Shown: positions 52,620 through 64,000 of the stretch, one piece after another
Position numbering within the stretch: position 1 is the stretch's first letter
Layout of the letters: every line of letters begins with the position of its first letter
Source: Simmondsia chinensis
Taxonomy: Eukaryota; Streptophyta; Magnoliopsida; Caryophyllales; Simmondsiaceae
Assembly: GCA_018398585.1 (NCBI GenBank)
Contig: JAGTTD010000002.1
Location: 35,022,186-35,086,185 of the forward strand
Direction of reading: 5' to 3'
Length of the DNA: 64,000 bases
Made by a program: the position numbers and the translations under genes
The notes under the pieces: model-generated
The model's database searches: none
Told to the model about the DNA's origin: nothing
Seen by the model: only the letters and a program-made list of their open reading frames with translations

Positions 52620-53100
52620 GTTTTTGAACAAAAATAACAACTTAAAATAAGACAATTGAAGGAAAAAAAAACTTGATTAAAACTTAAAATAAGAAAGAAG
52701 AATAGCAAAATGAAATTTGGATTGTTTATAAAATCTCTATATAGACGTGGAAAATATTTGTAACAAAATTGATCCCTGGATAAAGGTAAAACAATGAGTG
52801 ACTGCCAACGAATCCCCCTATTGTGGGAACAAATGTAGTAATATGATGAAAATTAACCTCCAACATAATAAACCAAACTTAAAAAATTGATGACGAAATA
52901 AGGAAGACAGAAAAATATGAAATTGAAAATAAAATAATTCAAGAATATCTTGAATAAAACTTTAGACAAAACATAAAATAAAATAATTCAAAGAATACCT
53001 TGAATTAAATTGAGACAAGAACCAACAAATAAGACTTGGATTAAAGCTCACAAAACTTAGATAAACATATTGAGAGTTTGATGAATATTTCTTTTGATTC

Positions 53101-54064
53101 TGTTTTGGTACAATAATTTGAGATTCTTGGTTAGGAGAGCCGAGCTCAGGCTCTTTGGGAAAGGAGTGGGACCAACGCTTGTTTCAAACTATAAAATGAG
53201 CAAACTCGTCAGAGGGACCCACGGGAGTGGCCCGTAGGCGACCCCTCCGATGCTTAAGTTAGTATATGTCCGAGAAATAGTGAGAATACATGTTAAATAA
53301 GTAATTGCCACAAAATACTCACCTTGAGTTGAGTAAAGGAGGTATGAAACCTGTGTAAACCGGGATAAAGCTTGGGTAAAAGAGTGGTAAAGATAGTACC
53401 GGGTAGAGAGAGAGACTCAAGCGGAGCTGAGAGAGAGACTCGAGCAGTAGGGGAGAGAGTGCAGTGATTTCAGAGGTGGTCCTTGGCTCGAGGAGGTGGC
53501 GTCTGTGTTTGATACCTCGTGGACAGATCCTGGCATCCCAAGGAGCTTAGCCTCAGCCCTCACAGGGCGTTTTTGGGTAGAGAGAGGGAGAATTCCGAGG
53601 GTGAGAAAACCGAGCTTAAGGAGAGCTTGGGAGTTCTCCTCTTTTTATAATGGAAGGGGAGAGAGAGTCTGATGGAGAAAGAGGGAGAGAACCGAGATAG
53701 TGGGAGGGGCGAGATGGAGAGATGGGTGAAATAGAGAGAGAAGAGAGAGAGGGGCGAGATCAAGAGAGAGTTAGGAGAGAGAGAGAGGGGGGAGATAGAG
53801 AGAGAAGAGAGAGAGAGAGACAAGATGCTGAGATAGAGGGGAGAGAGGCGAGATGGGTTGTGTCAGGGGAGAGAGAGAAAGAGGTTGGGTTTACAATGAG
53901 GAGAAAGGTAATATATGAGTAGAGAGAGAGAGAGGGAGAGTTAATGAGGGGTGTGTTTTGGTCGGTGGGTACAACCCCCGCCTCATTTTTTACCTATTTT
54001 AATTTGGGTCCTGTATTATGTTACCTGGTTATTTATAGTACCGAGTTATTTATTTTCCTTAACA
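53101..54064 (-). repeat. LARD-like LTR, left (3')
   Basis: 964 bp, + strand TGTTTTGGTACAATAATTTG to TTCCTTAACA. It includes a (GA)n-rich block at about 53640-53940. Confidence 0.88.
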
Positions 54065-54689
54065 GTTAGCCCCCCCTCTTCATGAGTAAACTTGACCAGT
54101 TCAAGTTCAGTCATGGAGTATAACCACGAGACTAGCCCAAGTTATTCAAATATTTACCGTAGCTATCATGGCCGTTTGGAGCCAATTACGCATTGGACCT
54201 ACTTGATTATTGATGTCATTCCCCTAAATGCCTAGTTGGGGGTCATTTCGCCCAATGGGAACTCGGGGCGTGATGGTCCCTATGACCGAAATGCCTTATC
54301 ATGGGCGATTTCTTATTATATGCATTAGCCGGTGTTTATTGTACAATATTCTAGGGGAGTGACATTTCAATACTGAGAAGTGTTGTTGTACCCGAAGTCC
54401 TTCTTTATTCCCTACATGGCTAGTCGAGTCGAAGCTTATCTCGTTCTTGTTCGTTGACAAAACTAGTCTTACAATACTCAGGGGCACCTTCCTATTTTGG
54501 GTTGAACTCGGACTACTTCATTCGAATTCTAGTTTTCGAAGTCGTATGATATATTTTCTTGACTATGTACTTGATTTCTTATTTGCCAATCGGAGAGTGT
54601 ACACAGTCTAGTAAGTACAAATGCCTATCGTCTAAGGGCTTACAGCGAGTTGTGAGCATATGAGAGGTTTAGAATAATATTCCTTCGGG

Positions 54690-54990
54690 GAGGGACATAT
54701 GGTCTTGAATAATACGTCTACTTAAGAGGGCTTACGGCTTTTAATATGCCTTCCTAAGAAGGCTTTATGGCTTGAGTGTATTATGCCCACCTGAGAAGGT
54801 CTTAGGGCTCAAATAAATTCCGCCTTTCCGGTAAGGGCTTTGGTATTTCGCCTTCCTAGGAAGGGCTTATATTTTCTACGCACTTCACCTTCTTGGAAAG
54901 GGCTTTTGTTCTGTACGTATTTTGCCAGGCTGAGGAGGGCTTACGGCTTAGGATGTATTCTGCCCTCCTAGGAAGGGCATATGTTATTGG
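54690..54990. repeat. Minisatellite block 1, diverged ~36-39-bp units
   Basis: About eight degenerate units containing GCCT-x-AGAAGGGCTTA, GGCTT and a T/A-rich spacer. They are of the same type as block 2 but much less uniform, so probably an older part of the same array. Confidence 0.7.
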
Positions 54991-55490
54991 ATGCATCGGT
55001 AACTCCTTTTTCTTGTACTTGTTTTTGGTGATAGTTTGTGCGCGACTTTTCTCGTTATAAACAATGTGTCCAGGGGGTGAAGGAGTTGCATCAAATAGAT
55101 GGGGAACTTGAGTCTTGATTGTCTCAGTCAGTTTTAATGTATCGAAACTTTGTTTCATTGTTCCGGAATAAGATACCTGCGCTGGAGTAGGATTCTGTAC
55201 TTTGGAGTTAAATAATCGTATTTTAGACTTTCTAGAGCAGATTTCGTGCGTCATTTTTGATTTTAAGGGAGGCCCGTAATTCCAAGATCATGGGGTTGTC
55301 AAATACTCAAAGGGTTTGAATACTGGGGTTAGCTCCATAGCGAAGAAGGTAAAGCACTTGGATCCGAATCTAGGGGTTTCTTTCCTTCAAGAAGTTTGCC
55401 ACTCCGTTTCCCGTGATATGGAGGCGAGAAGATTGAGTGTGGCCAGCTCTTTAGACCACTTTTGACAGATTCCGCCGACTAGTTGAAGGG

Positions 55491-55880
55491 CTTGTGGATG
55501 ACAACTCTTGCCCGCCTATTGAAGGGCTTATGTCTTAAAATAAATTTCTTTGAAATGAATTTCGCCTGCATGAGAAGGGCTTATAGCTTAAAAGGAATTT
55601 CACCTGCCTGAGAAGGGCTTATGGCTTTGAATGTGTCTCACCTGCCTGAGAAGGGCTTACAGCTCGAACGTATGTCACTTGCCTGAGAAGGGCTGAGGGC
55701 TTTGAACGTGTCTCGCCTGCCTAAGAAGAGCTTACAGCTCAAACATGTGTCACCAGCCTGAAAAGCGCTTAAGGCATTGAATGTGTTTTGCCTGCCTGAG
55801 GAGGGCTTATAGCTTGAATGTATGTCATCTGCCTGAGAAAGGCTTAGGGGTTTGAATGTGTCTTGCCTGCCTGAGTTTCA
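55491..55880. repeat. Minisatellite block 2 with alternating 37/38-bp units
   Basis: About ten units start CCTGCCTGAGAAGGGCTTA. From about 55600 two versions alternate: one with GGCTTTGAATGTGTCTC and one with CAGCTCGAACGTATGTCA. This makes a 75-bp higher-order unit present about three to four times. Confidence 0.8.
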
Positions 55881-57102
55881 CAGGGGAGAGTTTCTCCATC
55901 ATCCCAAATAAGGGGGGATGTTCGGCTTGGTCACAACTTGGGGCGCAATGCCCTTGTATTCAAGACCCTTCATTTCGGGTAGTTGCCTCCTTGTCTGTAA
56001 TGATGGATAATTTGTCATTTGCTGACTTTCGGGCGAGGTGTGTAAATCGGGGCGTGATCGCCTATGGGTTTGGCACCCATGGTTCCGGGTAGCTGTCATA
56101 GTATTTGGTCACAGCTTAGGCTGTATGCAGTCATAAATAGTCACAGTCCAGTACGTGAGTCGGACTGAGATACATCTCGGCTCCCAGACATCCTTTATGT
56201 ATTCTTATATGGGTACTATTCAATTGTTGTTATCAAATAGCATTTGGCCGAGAGAGATTTGATGTCAACTAACTGGGGGATTCGACATATACCTACGTGC
56301 TTGTCAATATAGGAGGTTGGGTAAGAGGGGAGATGTTGAAGTTTTCCCTCATTCAGACAACCCCTCGGGAGCGGATGTATCCGCAGTGAGTGGGCGAATG
56401 CTCGAATTAGAAACTAGCACGAGGTGGGGGGCCGAGCTCCCTAGTTAGGGAGATTAAACCGCATTTGGTAGTTCATACCTGGTAAGGTAGGTAGTGGTGG
56501 TTCTAGTCAAAGTAGGTTTACAATGACTTATAAAAATCAGTGACAATCAAGTAAAATCAATTTTGATCCAATTAATCGACGATAACTAGGGCCAGTTGAT
56601 TTCGTCTTTGATGCCCAAAATTGGCGAGTTCCAACCAATCCACTCTAAGCCTATCAATTCTAGTTAATGCAACCAGGGCCGGTTAATAGAAGTCAACACA
56701 CTCAATATTGGTGAGATATGGTCAAGCTCGATCAAACACATTTTAGTGAATATAAGCTTGGCCAAACTTAATCAAATTTAGTCATACCTGACTAAGGCGA
56801 GACATGTGAAGTTGATTATTGAGCATTTTCAAATGGAGTTTGTCGCTTTTGCTTCTTTTCATCTATTATGCAAGTTTCTATATTTGGAAGACAAAGTACT
56901 CATGTAATTCATTAGACCATGTCAATTCAAAAAATGACAGGTTATTAAACCACTTAGTTAAGGCAATCAACACAGACATTTCTTGTCGGATGTTATTATG
57001 CGATCTATCTCATTCTAGCCAATATTGAAAAAGGCTAATATAGTTCCGGCAGTTCACAAACACAAGCTTGTTCTTTTAATGAGGAGGCTTGTCTCTAACC
57101 TC

Positions 57103-57146
<44 letters not shown>

Positions 57147-58342
57147 TTGCTTGTTAAATACAAGAAAGTAAATTTGTAATGTGTCTCCCTCTCGCAAGGC
57201 TTTGACCTATGTTTGTCGATTCTCAAAAGTGGGCTCCTTCCCCATGCCAAATGGGGGGAATATAGTTCGTCTAGTCCTATCTCGGGGTGGGTTGGCCCAT
57301 GGGTCCGAGATGCTCTGTTTCGGGTGATCGCTGCGTTTTTTTTTTTTTTTTTTGGTCGCGGTACTTGGCCATGGGCGGACTATATTTCGGTACTGAGGTG
57401 TATTTTGCCCTCATAGATATTTGTTTGCTTTTCGTGTTCTTACTTGGGATGCTATTTGATTGTTGTCATCATAAGCTTTGACTACATGTTAGCCTTGGAT
57501 TTTTGTGGGTCTCGTGAAAGTAGCTTTGTTTGGGATTTTCTTAAAATCTCATTGTAGTTTGAATTTGGTCGATCCTAGCCAATCTTGACCAAACTCGGTA
57601 AGGCAAGTCAAAGTCGGTCAAAATTGGTCAAACCTTGCAAACATATGTCTATGTTGATGAAATTCGATTGAAATCAATTCAACTTGACCAAAATCAACAT
57701 GATAAAATTGTCGAAAATCGTTAAATTTTTGTTAGCCAATTTGAGTATTTATCGTGAAATTCTACTTTGTTTTTATTTTACCTTTTCAACTTTCAACTTT
57801 GTTTCAGGCATGTTTTGTTGGTTTTATGCCTAGCTTAAATATGAGATCTAAGCAACATATTTTGCTAGTCAGGCAAGATGAATAGCGAAAGGAGAGCTAT
57901 TGAGGATGCAGAAATATAGAGAAAGATCCGTATTCAACAAGAGATTGACAGTGAAATATTGGGTGTATGAAATTTTAACCTTTAAGTGTGGAATTTTGAG
58001 ATTTAACTGAAATAAAAAGTTGTTAAAATCAATTATATATGTTGGATTCAGCAACACTTGAAGTATTTGATTCCCATTTTTCTGTCTTGTCCTATCTTCA
58101 TATTCTCCAAAATTCCAAACACACAGCAGATAAAGAGAAATGTTTCAAGGCTGACAATTTTTGTGTTCCATTATTCACTCTTTCAATTAGGTTGTTAGCT
58201 CATGTCTCCCCCCCCCCCCCCTCCCCCTTTTTTTTGCACAAGTGAATTGGTAAGGCGTACCGGTTTGGAGTGATTTGTAGAAAAGTAAGGCTGATGAAAG
58301 GTCCTACCATCTTTCGTTTCCTTTACCGCAGACGGCAGCAGC
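55881..58342. other. Non-coding interior of the LARD-like element
   Basis: Open frames here are short and unrelated to gag or pol. It contains a (TA)n run at 57106-57140, T-runs at 57339-57352, a C-run at 58207-58220 and a GGTCAAA/TTGACC-rich stretch (56500-57720). Confidence 0.6.
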
Positions 58343-59311
58343 TGTTTTGGTACAATAATTTGAGATTCTTGGTTAGGAGAGCCAAGCTCAGGCTCTTCAG
58401 AAAAGGGAGCAGGATAAGTGCTTGTTTCAACCTGTAAAATGAGCAAACCTGTCAGAGAGACCCACGAGCGTGGCCTGTGGGGGAACCATGCTTAAGTCAG
58501 TATATATCCAAGAAATAGCGAGAATACATGTTAAATAAGTAACTGCCATGAAATACTCACCTTGAGTTGAGTAATGGAGGTATGAAACCTGTGTAAACCA
58601 GGATAAAGCTCCGACTAAAAGAGAGGTAAAGAGAGTACCAGGTAGAGAGAGAGACTCGAGTGGAGCTGAGAGAGAACCAAGCAGCAAGGGAGAGAGTGTA
58701 GTGATTTAGGAGGTGGTCCTCGGCTCGAGGCGGTGGCATCGATGTTTATACCACCTGGCCGGATCCCGGCATCCCAAGGCGCTTGGCCTCAGCCCTCACG
58801 GGGCGTTTTTGGGTAGAGAGAGGGAGAAGTCCGAGGGTGAGAAAACAAAGCTTGAGGAGAGCTTGGGAGTTCTCCTCTTTTTATAATGGAGGGGGAGGGA
58901 GAGTAGGATGGAGAGAGAGGGAGAGACCCGAGATAGTAAGAGAGGCGAGATAAGAGAGAGAGTCGAGATGGAGAGAGGGGCAAGTTAGAGAGAGAAGAGA
59001 GAGAGGCAAGATCGAGAGAGAGTCGAGGGACAGAGAGGGCCGAGAGCGAGAGAGAAGAGCAAGAGAGAGAGACAAGATGTTGAGATTGAGGGGAGAGAGA
59101 GAGGCGAGATGGGTTGTGTCAGGAGAGAGAGAGAGAGGGGTTGGGTCATTTAATAAGGTAATACATGAGTAGAGAGAGAGAGAGAGAGTTAATGAGGGAT
59201 GTGTTTTGGGTGGTGAGTACATCCCCCACCTCATTTTTACCTATTTTGATTTGGGTCTTGTATTATGTTACCTGGTTATTTATAGTACCAAGTTATTTAT
59301 TTTCCTTAATA
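58343..59311 (-). repeat. LARD-like LTR, right (5')
   Basis: 969 bp, a direct repeat of the left LTR, with the (GA)n block at about 58890-59190. It ends TTCCTTAATA, with T for C in the last dinucleotide. Confidence 0.88.
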
Positions 59312-59882
59312 GATCCAAACACTTGGATCAACAACATTGACGAAACAAGACATTTAGAAATAATAGAGACTTGATACTTTAGGTCCAAAATACTTGGATG
59401 ATCTTCATTCATCAATTTACATCCTATTTATAATGCAAGACTAGAATACAAAATGTCTAACTTATTACTAGAATCCTAAGCAAAAGAGACTAAATAAATG
59501 ACACTATAATGCTCGAGATTAAGGCCATTATGACCGGTTACAATAGGAAGAGAAGGGAAGAGGTGATTTCTTACTAATTACAGTAGTAAATGCTAGATGC
59601 TAGAGAATATGCTATATGCTATAAGCTAGAAAATATTTTAAGTACAAAATACAAAAAATAAATATAAAATACAATAAAATACAAGAATGTTAGAACTCAT
59701 ATTTCAACATTACATGTTGACGTTGAATAAGTAACCATATTGTAATATAATGCTTTGTAACACCCACTTGAACCCACGGCATAGGACTTTGTAATTATCC
59801 AAGAAAATTCATCATTGCATTTAGTGAGATGGAGTCCATTTCATTGTGATTCTTCATTCTACCATCTGCTTAAACACTTGCA

Positions 59883-60731
59883 GTAACCATAATTAATCTA
59901 AAAATAATTTAACTATATGTCTATATATAAAAAAATAACCATAGTCTATTTTCTAACAAAAAAAAATCCAACTCTAACTTTTCTACTAAAAAATAATCCA
60001 ACTTTATTTTCTAACCAAAAAATAATCTAGCTCTAACTTTTCTACTACAAAATAACCAAACTCCAACTTTTGTAACAAAAAATAACAAAACCCTAAAATT
60101 ATTTTTAAAAAATACTGAATTGATGGTAAGCATGGCATTTGGTATGACACTTTGACAATATATTTTTTTTCTATGTATTTTTGGTTTGGCTTGATTTTTT
60201 TTATCACCTAACCAAACTAAAAATACGTTTTTTCGATAATTGAGTTCGACCTCAAAGAAAAGCAACATCTTGGGACAAAGAACAAGCAAAAGAACCGAGG
60301 AATACAACCAGAGAATTAGGTCTGCAAATGAGCCGAGCCGAACCACGGCTTGATCGGCTCGGCTCGGCTCGTTAACTAAATGAGACCAGCTCGATATTGG
60401 TATCATTTATCTAAACGCGCTGCATATCTGTGCTCGCTCAGCTCATTTACTAAATGAGACTGCTTATAGAGAACAAGCCAAACAAAAAATACGTAGAAGA
60501 AGATATACCGTCGAAGGATCACAATTCAGTATTTTTTAAATTAAAATTATAGAGTTAGGTTATTTTTAAATTGATTTTAGAGTTCGGTTATTTTTTGGTA
60601 GAAGAGTTGGGTTATTTTTTGGTAGAAAAGTTAGAGTTTGGTTTTTTTTTTTTTTTTGAAAATAGCGTTGGGTTACTTTTTGGTATATTGATATACAGTT
60701 GGGTTACTTTTAGATTAATTGTTGCTTGTGG
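59883..60731. mobile_element. Foldback element with ~230-bp arms of tandem units
   Basis: The left arm (59883-60118) and right arm (60522-60731) are inverted copies. Outer ends are ATTAATCTAAAAATAA and the inverse of ATTAATCTAAAAGTAA. Each arm is about five tandem units of ~30 bp with the core CCAACTCTAACTTTTCTAC. The 400-bp centre holds a GGCTCGGCTCGGCTCG stretch (60330-60480). No coding sequence and no clear TSD. RNA from it would form a long hairpin. Confidence 0.7.
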
Positions 60732-60735
60732 TAAA

Positions 60736-61980
60736 GTTATATTTTGTAATGTTGGAAGTGAAAATTCACCAATAGTTATTATATATTATATAATAATGGC
60801 GAAATTACAAGCATACAATTAAAGATGTATGTAGTTTAGATGGATAATATGGGTATAAACAAAACGAAAAGAAAAATTCTTGTTTTGGGCAGTCGTTGAA
60901 ACCAGACATTAAGGCGAAGCCGAAACGAAAAATCCTATTTTGGGTGGTTGTTGAAATCAGGAGCTGAAACGATGCCAAAACTAATAATAATATAAAATTA
61001 TGAATACATGATTGATATTAATTAGTAAAAATGAAGAATCATGTTTTTAATTCTTATAGAATTATAGTGGTTGAAATAAAATAATATGTATGCATAATTG
61101 TTGAATGTAATTGGAGTATAATTCACGTACTATGTACACATTGTAAACCAATTCCCCTATGAATTTGTAAATTGAAGAATTACTAAATAGAGGCTTAATG
61201 CATGTATGTTCATAATTATGGAAAAGAGTTTGAATATAAAGTATGTACACACGTAAATAAAGTTACAAGATTAATGCATGTACAATTAATGTATTTAATA
61301 CATGCATGTTCATAAATATGAGATACAATTTAGATATACGCATGTATATTAATGTGGTTATGCGAGTAATTTATATATGCATGTTAATGCAATCACAAAT
61401 TTTTGCGATTTTAATTAATGAACATGAATGCTTTTTGTTTCCAAGGGGTAAATGAAAGTGGTGTGAATTTGAGTGAAATTAAAATTTATTCGATCGTGAA
61501 AGCCAAAGTTTAGATGATTACTTAGATGATTACTTTATGTATTATGTTGATCAATAATATAACATTATATAAGTTGGATACTCAAATTGAGCTCTATTTA
61601 TGTGTGATTTCATATTTATATATGACAATGAGTTGTTAGATTCAAAAGTGATCAATCTCAAGATTATACGATATTGAATTATGATGATTCATAAGTTACC
61701 CATAAGGTTTGATGCATATAAATAGCATAAAGATTCATATAATTTAATTATGGATAAATTGAAGGTCATGAAAGTAAATATGAATGAGTCTGTAAAAGTG
61801 ATTTTGAATCTTGCATCAATGTCGATGAAATAATATTGCATTATGATAATGTAAAGCAAAATAAAATAAGATGAAAATGATTGTTCAATTCCTAGATAGA
61901 AAAATCGAATTTTGATGGAAAATAACATGTAGTTGTCATGCGATAAAAATCATGTTGTGGGGGAAGAAATCCCTAAAAGG
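60736..61980. other. AT-rich intergenic DNA
   Basis: It is rich in ATGCATGTA/TACATGCAT words (61080-61390). GCGAAGCCGAAACGAAAA-type and GATGCCAAAAC words near 60900-60980 may be a short degenerate repeat. No gene is recognised. Confidence 0.45.
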
Positions 61981-61984
61981 GCTG

Positions 61985-63070
61985 AGCAAGGGGGAAAAAA
62001 AAAAAAAAAAAAAATCTTTCAGTCCAGATTTTTATAGATTTCTAGTGGTATGAACTAGAGACAATATGTATATCAACTTCCATATTGTTGTGTCATAGAA
62101 TATTATCTTATGACGAGCCTATGAAGTCTCATGATATCGCTTTTGGAAAAAAGGCAATAAATAAATTGGATAAATGCACATATAGCAAGTTTAATAATAA
62201 TAAAGGAGTTATTATATATTTATATATTGATTACATGTTGATATTTGATATGGATATTTAGTGCCAGGTCTTTCGTTCTATGCTGCGGACCAGATTCTCA
62301 AGGTTGGGGATCTTAGGAAACAGCCTCTCTTCAGGGTGGCCCATTGAAGGGGGGAGGCTGCGTACATCTACCCCTCCCAGACCCTGCTTATGCGGGAGCC
62401 CTTGGAGGCACTGGGTCTGTTGTTGTTTATTTAGTGCCAAATGAGGGTACTCCACTAGTACAATTGCAGTATGAGGAGGCCGGATATAGCCTTAATTGTT
62501 TGAAGCTGAGTAGATATATTAGCAATCTAAGCAAATTTTTTTGGCATGTGGTACATAGATATTGAAATAACCATGAATTATGGCATTATATTTAATGAGT
62601 ATTCTTCTATTATAAAAGGATACTCAGATGCCGGCTGTATCTTTGATAAGGAGGACTATGCTTCTACCATCGAGTAGATATTCCAACTTGGCATGGATAT
62701 TGTTACTTGGGGTTCCAAGAAACATACATGTATCATTAATTCCACAATGATTGTAGAGTTTATTGCTCTTGTTTCTGCTAGTAAAGAAGCATAATGAATT
62801 AACAATTTTTTATTTAAGATTTCTTTATGGCATAAGCCAACATCACCTATTCCTATCCATTGTGATAGTGAGGCTATGCTTTCAAATGCGTAAGGGTAAG
62901 GTATATAATGGAAGTCTAGACACATTAGTGTGAGACATAGTCATATGAAACAACTCATGAAAGATTAAGTGATCACTGTGGACTTTGAAAATACAATTTA
63001 GATTCTAGCGGATACCTTAACAAAAAGCCTTGCTAGAGACTTGGTCTTAAATACAAGGAAAGGGACGAGT
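61985..63070 (+). pseudogene. Copia RT/RNase H remnant
   Basis: KSFSPDFYRFLVV and TRDNMY (linker, 62018-62080) run to a break near 62155. KCTYSKFNNNKGVIIYLYID then gives the YVDD box as YIDY (62205-62250). After the insert come GYSLNCLKLSRYISNLSKFF and WHVVHRY, then in another frame TMNYGIIFNEYSSIIKGYSD, CIFDKEDYAS, DIVTWGSKKHTCI and EFIALVSASKEA, and then IPIHCDSEAMLSNA. Conserved equivalents are GYSDAS-W, VSWGSKKQTC and EFIALAAA-KEA. Stops and frameshifts are present throughout. Confidence 0.85.
62267..62427 (+). mobile_element. RTE-LINE/TS-like SINE 3' end, copy 8, with TSD
   Basis: 161 bp flanked by TATTTAGTGCCA at 62255-62266 and 62428-62439, an exact 12-bp TSD. It reads GGTCTTTCGTTCT, GCGGACCAGATTCTCAAGGT, AAACAGCCTCTCTTCAGGGT, GCTGCGTACATCTACCCCTC and GGAGGCACTGGGTCTG, then three TTG units. 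The same GCGGACCA head occurs in copy 4, so it is either a SINE start or a repeated truncation point of the LINE 3' UTR. Confidence 0.85.
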
Positions 63071-63662
63071 TAAACCTGTCAATTTTAGTCACTCATAATG
63101 GACCTTCAACCCAACGCCTAGTATAATGCTAGGTTTTACGTTCTATGAGAGAGTTTCATTATCCGCATATTGCAAGTACTAAAGGTAAAATTCCATCCCT
63201 TGTGTAGTGCTTGGTAACATGTGACAATGGGAAAAGGAGGTTAAGCGCATGCTCTTAATGGACCGGAGGAAATTATTGAATGCCGTGTTGCAGGGACATG
63301 ATCAATGAGGTCTACCTAAATGAGTGTGAAGTTTGGCTGCTACAAGAAGTGTTTTAATGACATGGGGTTTGATTTTATTACCCTCATGAAGGATACAGAA
63401 CACAAGGCCTTAAATGTGTCAGTCGAAGATGAGGTGTATTATGGAGAGTAAGTCTTGTGTGTAGAAACATGTGTGGTTGGTCAAATGGACTCATATGGTT
63501 CAAAGCTTAGTCTATAATTACACTCCAATTAATTGTAACGTGTCTTCAGTAAGTGAGGGTTCAATCGGAACACCCTCTCATTTATGCATAAAGACTTCCT
63601 TTTATTCCGAGATGATGTAGAATTGGTATGATAATGTATGTATTTTGAAAATAGTGGGGGAT

Positions 63663-64000
63663 TGTTGGTATACTTTTAAAATAAAAAAAAGATGATTTTG
63701 TATCTTTTGGGTGAAGAGGCGTGTCTTTTCATAAAGGGATATGTCTCTTTATGAAAAGACACTCGAAAAACTGTAAATACTTTTCTCTATTCCCAAGATT
63801 GAGTGACTTGAAAAAGGATATGAAAACATATCAAAATAGACTTGAAAAAACATCATTCTCTCATTCTTTAAGTATCGGTTATCCACCCTCATGCTCTTAC
63901 TCTCACTTTGTTTTTGGGTTTTATTATATCCCTTAGACTATTTCAGTATCCATGAAATAAGTTTTAAAGAAAATGGTTTGCTACCTACCTTGAAGCTGAT
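63663..64000 (+). repeat. Copia 3' LTR, incomplete at window end
   Basis: It starts TGTTGGTATACTTTTAAAAT after the polypurine tract GTGGGGGAT. It matches the split LTR at 48915-50250 and shows its uninterrupted sequence around 63830-63910. Confidence 0.85.

Larger units (their letters stand above)
53101..59311 (-). mobile_element. 6.2-kb LTR element without recognised genes (LARD-like)
   Basis: Two direct LTRs (53101-54064 and 58343-59311) flank 4.3 kb. The target duplication is GATTC (53096-53100) and GATCC (59312-59316), 5 bp with one change, at the point where the host copia LTR reads TTGATCCAAACAC elsewhere. On the minus strand a polypurine tract AAGAGGGGGGC precedes the left LTR, and a primer-site-like GCTGCCGTCTGCGG with GAAACGAAAGATGG follows the right LTR, as in some plant gypsy elements. 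No gag or pol motif was found in the interior. It has two blocks of 37-39-bp minisatellite. The layout fits a large retrotransposon derivative moved by an autonomous gypsy relative. Confidence 0.82.
51031..59709 (-). mobile_element. Copia element with TTACA TSD, 5' LTR split by a larger element
   Basis: Exact 5-bp TSD TTACA at 51026-51030 and 59710-59714. 3' LTR 51031-51623; polypurine tract GAGGGGGGAGTG on the minus strand next to it; interior 51624-52906 of 1.3 kb, with an RNase H remnant and otherwise unrecognisable; 5' LTR 52907-53100 continued at 59312-59709. The 6.2-kb insert has its own TSD. The short interior lacks gag, integrase and RT, so the element was non-autonomous or deleted. 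Confidence 0.88.
61985..64000 (+). mobile_element. Copia element, 3' part, running off the window
   Basis: Order: a linker segment, a deletion, the end of RT, RNase H, a spacer, a polypurine tract AGTGGGGGAT and the start of the 3' LTR at 63663. It is of the same LTR family as 48915-50250. A small retroposon is inserted just after the RT catalytic box. Confidence 0.82.

Noticed and set aside
53560..59234. Long Ser/Leu/Pro-rich open frames such as 53560-53823 and 58881-59234 (minus)
   Set aside because: They are translations of the (GA)n microsatellite block of the LTRs.
47112..59709. The LTRs at 47112 and 51031 as the two ends of one element
   Set aside because: They are in opposite orientation, and the 51031 LTR pairs with the split LTR ending at 59709 through an exact TTACA duplication.

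Overview
This window is nuclear DNA from a flowering plant, most likely a eudicot. The evidence is spliced genes with GT-AG introns, plant retroelement families and AT-rich intergenic DNA. I can support only two host genes as apparently intact; most of the remainder is transposable elements, many inserted into one another. I saw no bacterial, phage, CRISPR or operon structure.

Left part (1-12 kb): the seven last exons of a NOL1/NOP2/Sun-family RNA (cytosine-5) methyltransferase lie on the + strand (760-11262). They join into one open frame of 304 codons plus stop. The last intron is 6.6 kb long and holds an antisense RTE LINE fragment, a truncated antisense Ty1-copia element inserted into that LINE, and a decayed stretch encoding an unidentified protein. 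From 12 to 20.5 kb the DNA is small elements: several DNA-type MITEs, TRIM retrotransposons with 72-bp LTRs, a 5'-truncated RTE LINE and a tRNA-derived SINE.

Middle (20.5-31 kb): a Tourist-like MITE carries a deleted copia element with both LTRs and a perfect TSD. Next comes a LINE unit bounded by an 11-bp TSD that holds only ORF1, with no ORF2. Then comes an intact three-exon thaumatin-like protein gene on the - strand (27732-30340). It has a signal peptide, 17 cysteines and a C-terminal tail that looks like a GPI-anchoring signal.

Right part (31-64 kb): two more Tourist-like MITEs; an L1-type LINE with decayed ORF1 and ORF2, joined to a truncated antisense Ty3-gypsy element; a Mutator-like element built from about a dozen AACCGCG/CGCGGTT palindromes with a perfect 9-bp TSD; a decayed copia holding a solo LTR; two elements whose heads are 5S rRNA and whose tails match an RTE LINE; a split LTR containing a LINE tail; a copia with a TTACA TSD whose 5' LTR was split by a 6.2-kb LTR element without recognised coding sequence but with a 37/38-bp minisatellite; a foldback element; and the 3' part of another copia.

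The most unusual items are the 5S-rRNA-headed SINE-like family and its probable RTE partner, the palindrome-array Mutator-like element, and the ORF1-only LINE unit. Boundaries and identities come from reading by eye; no alignment or database search was run.
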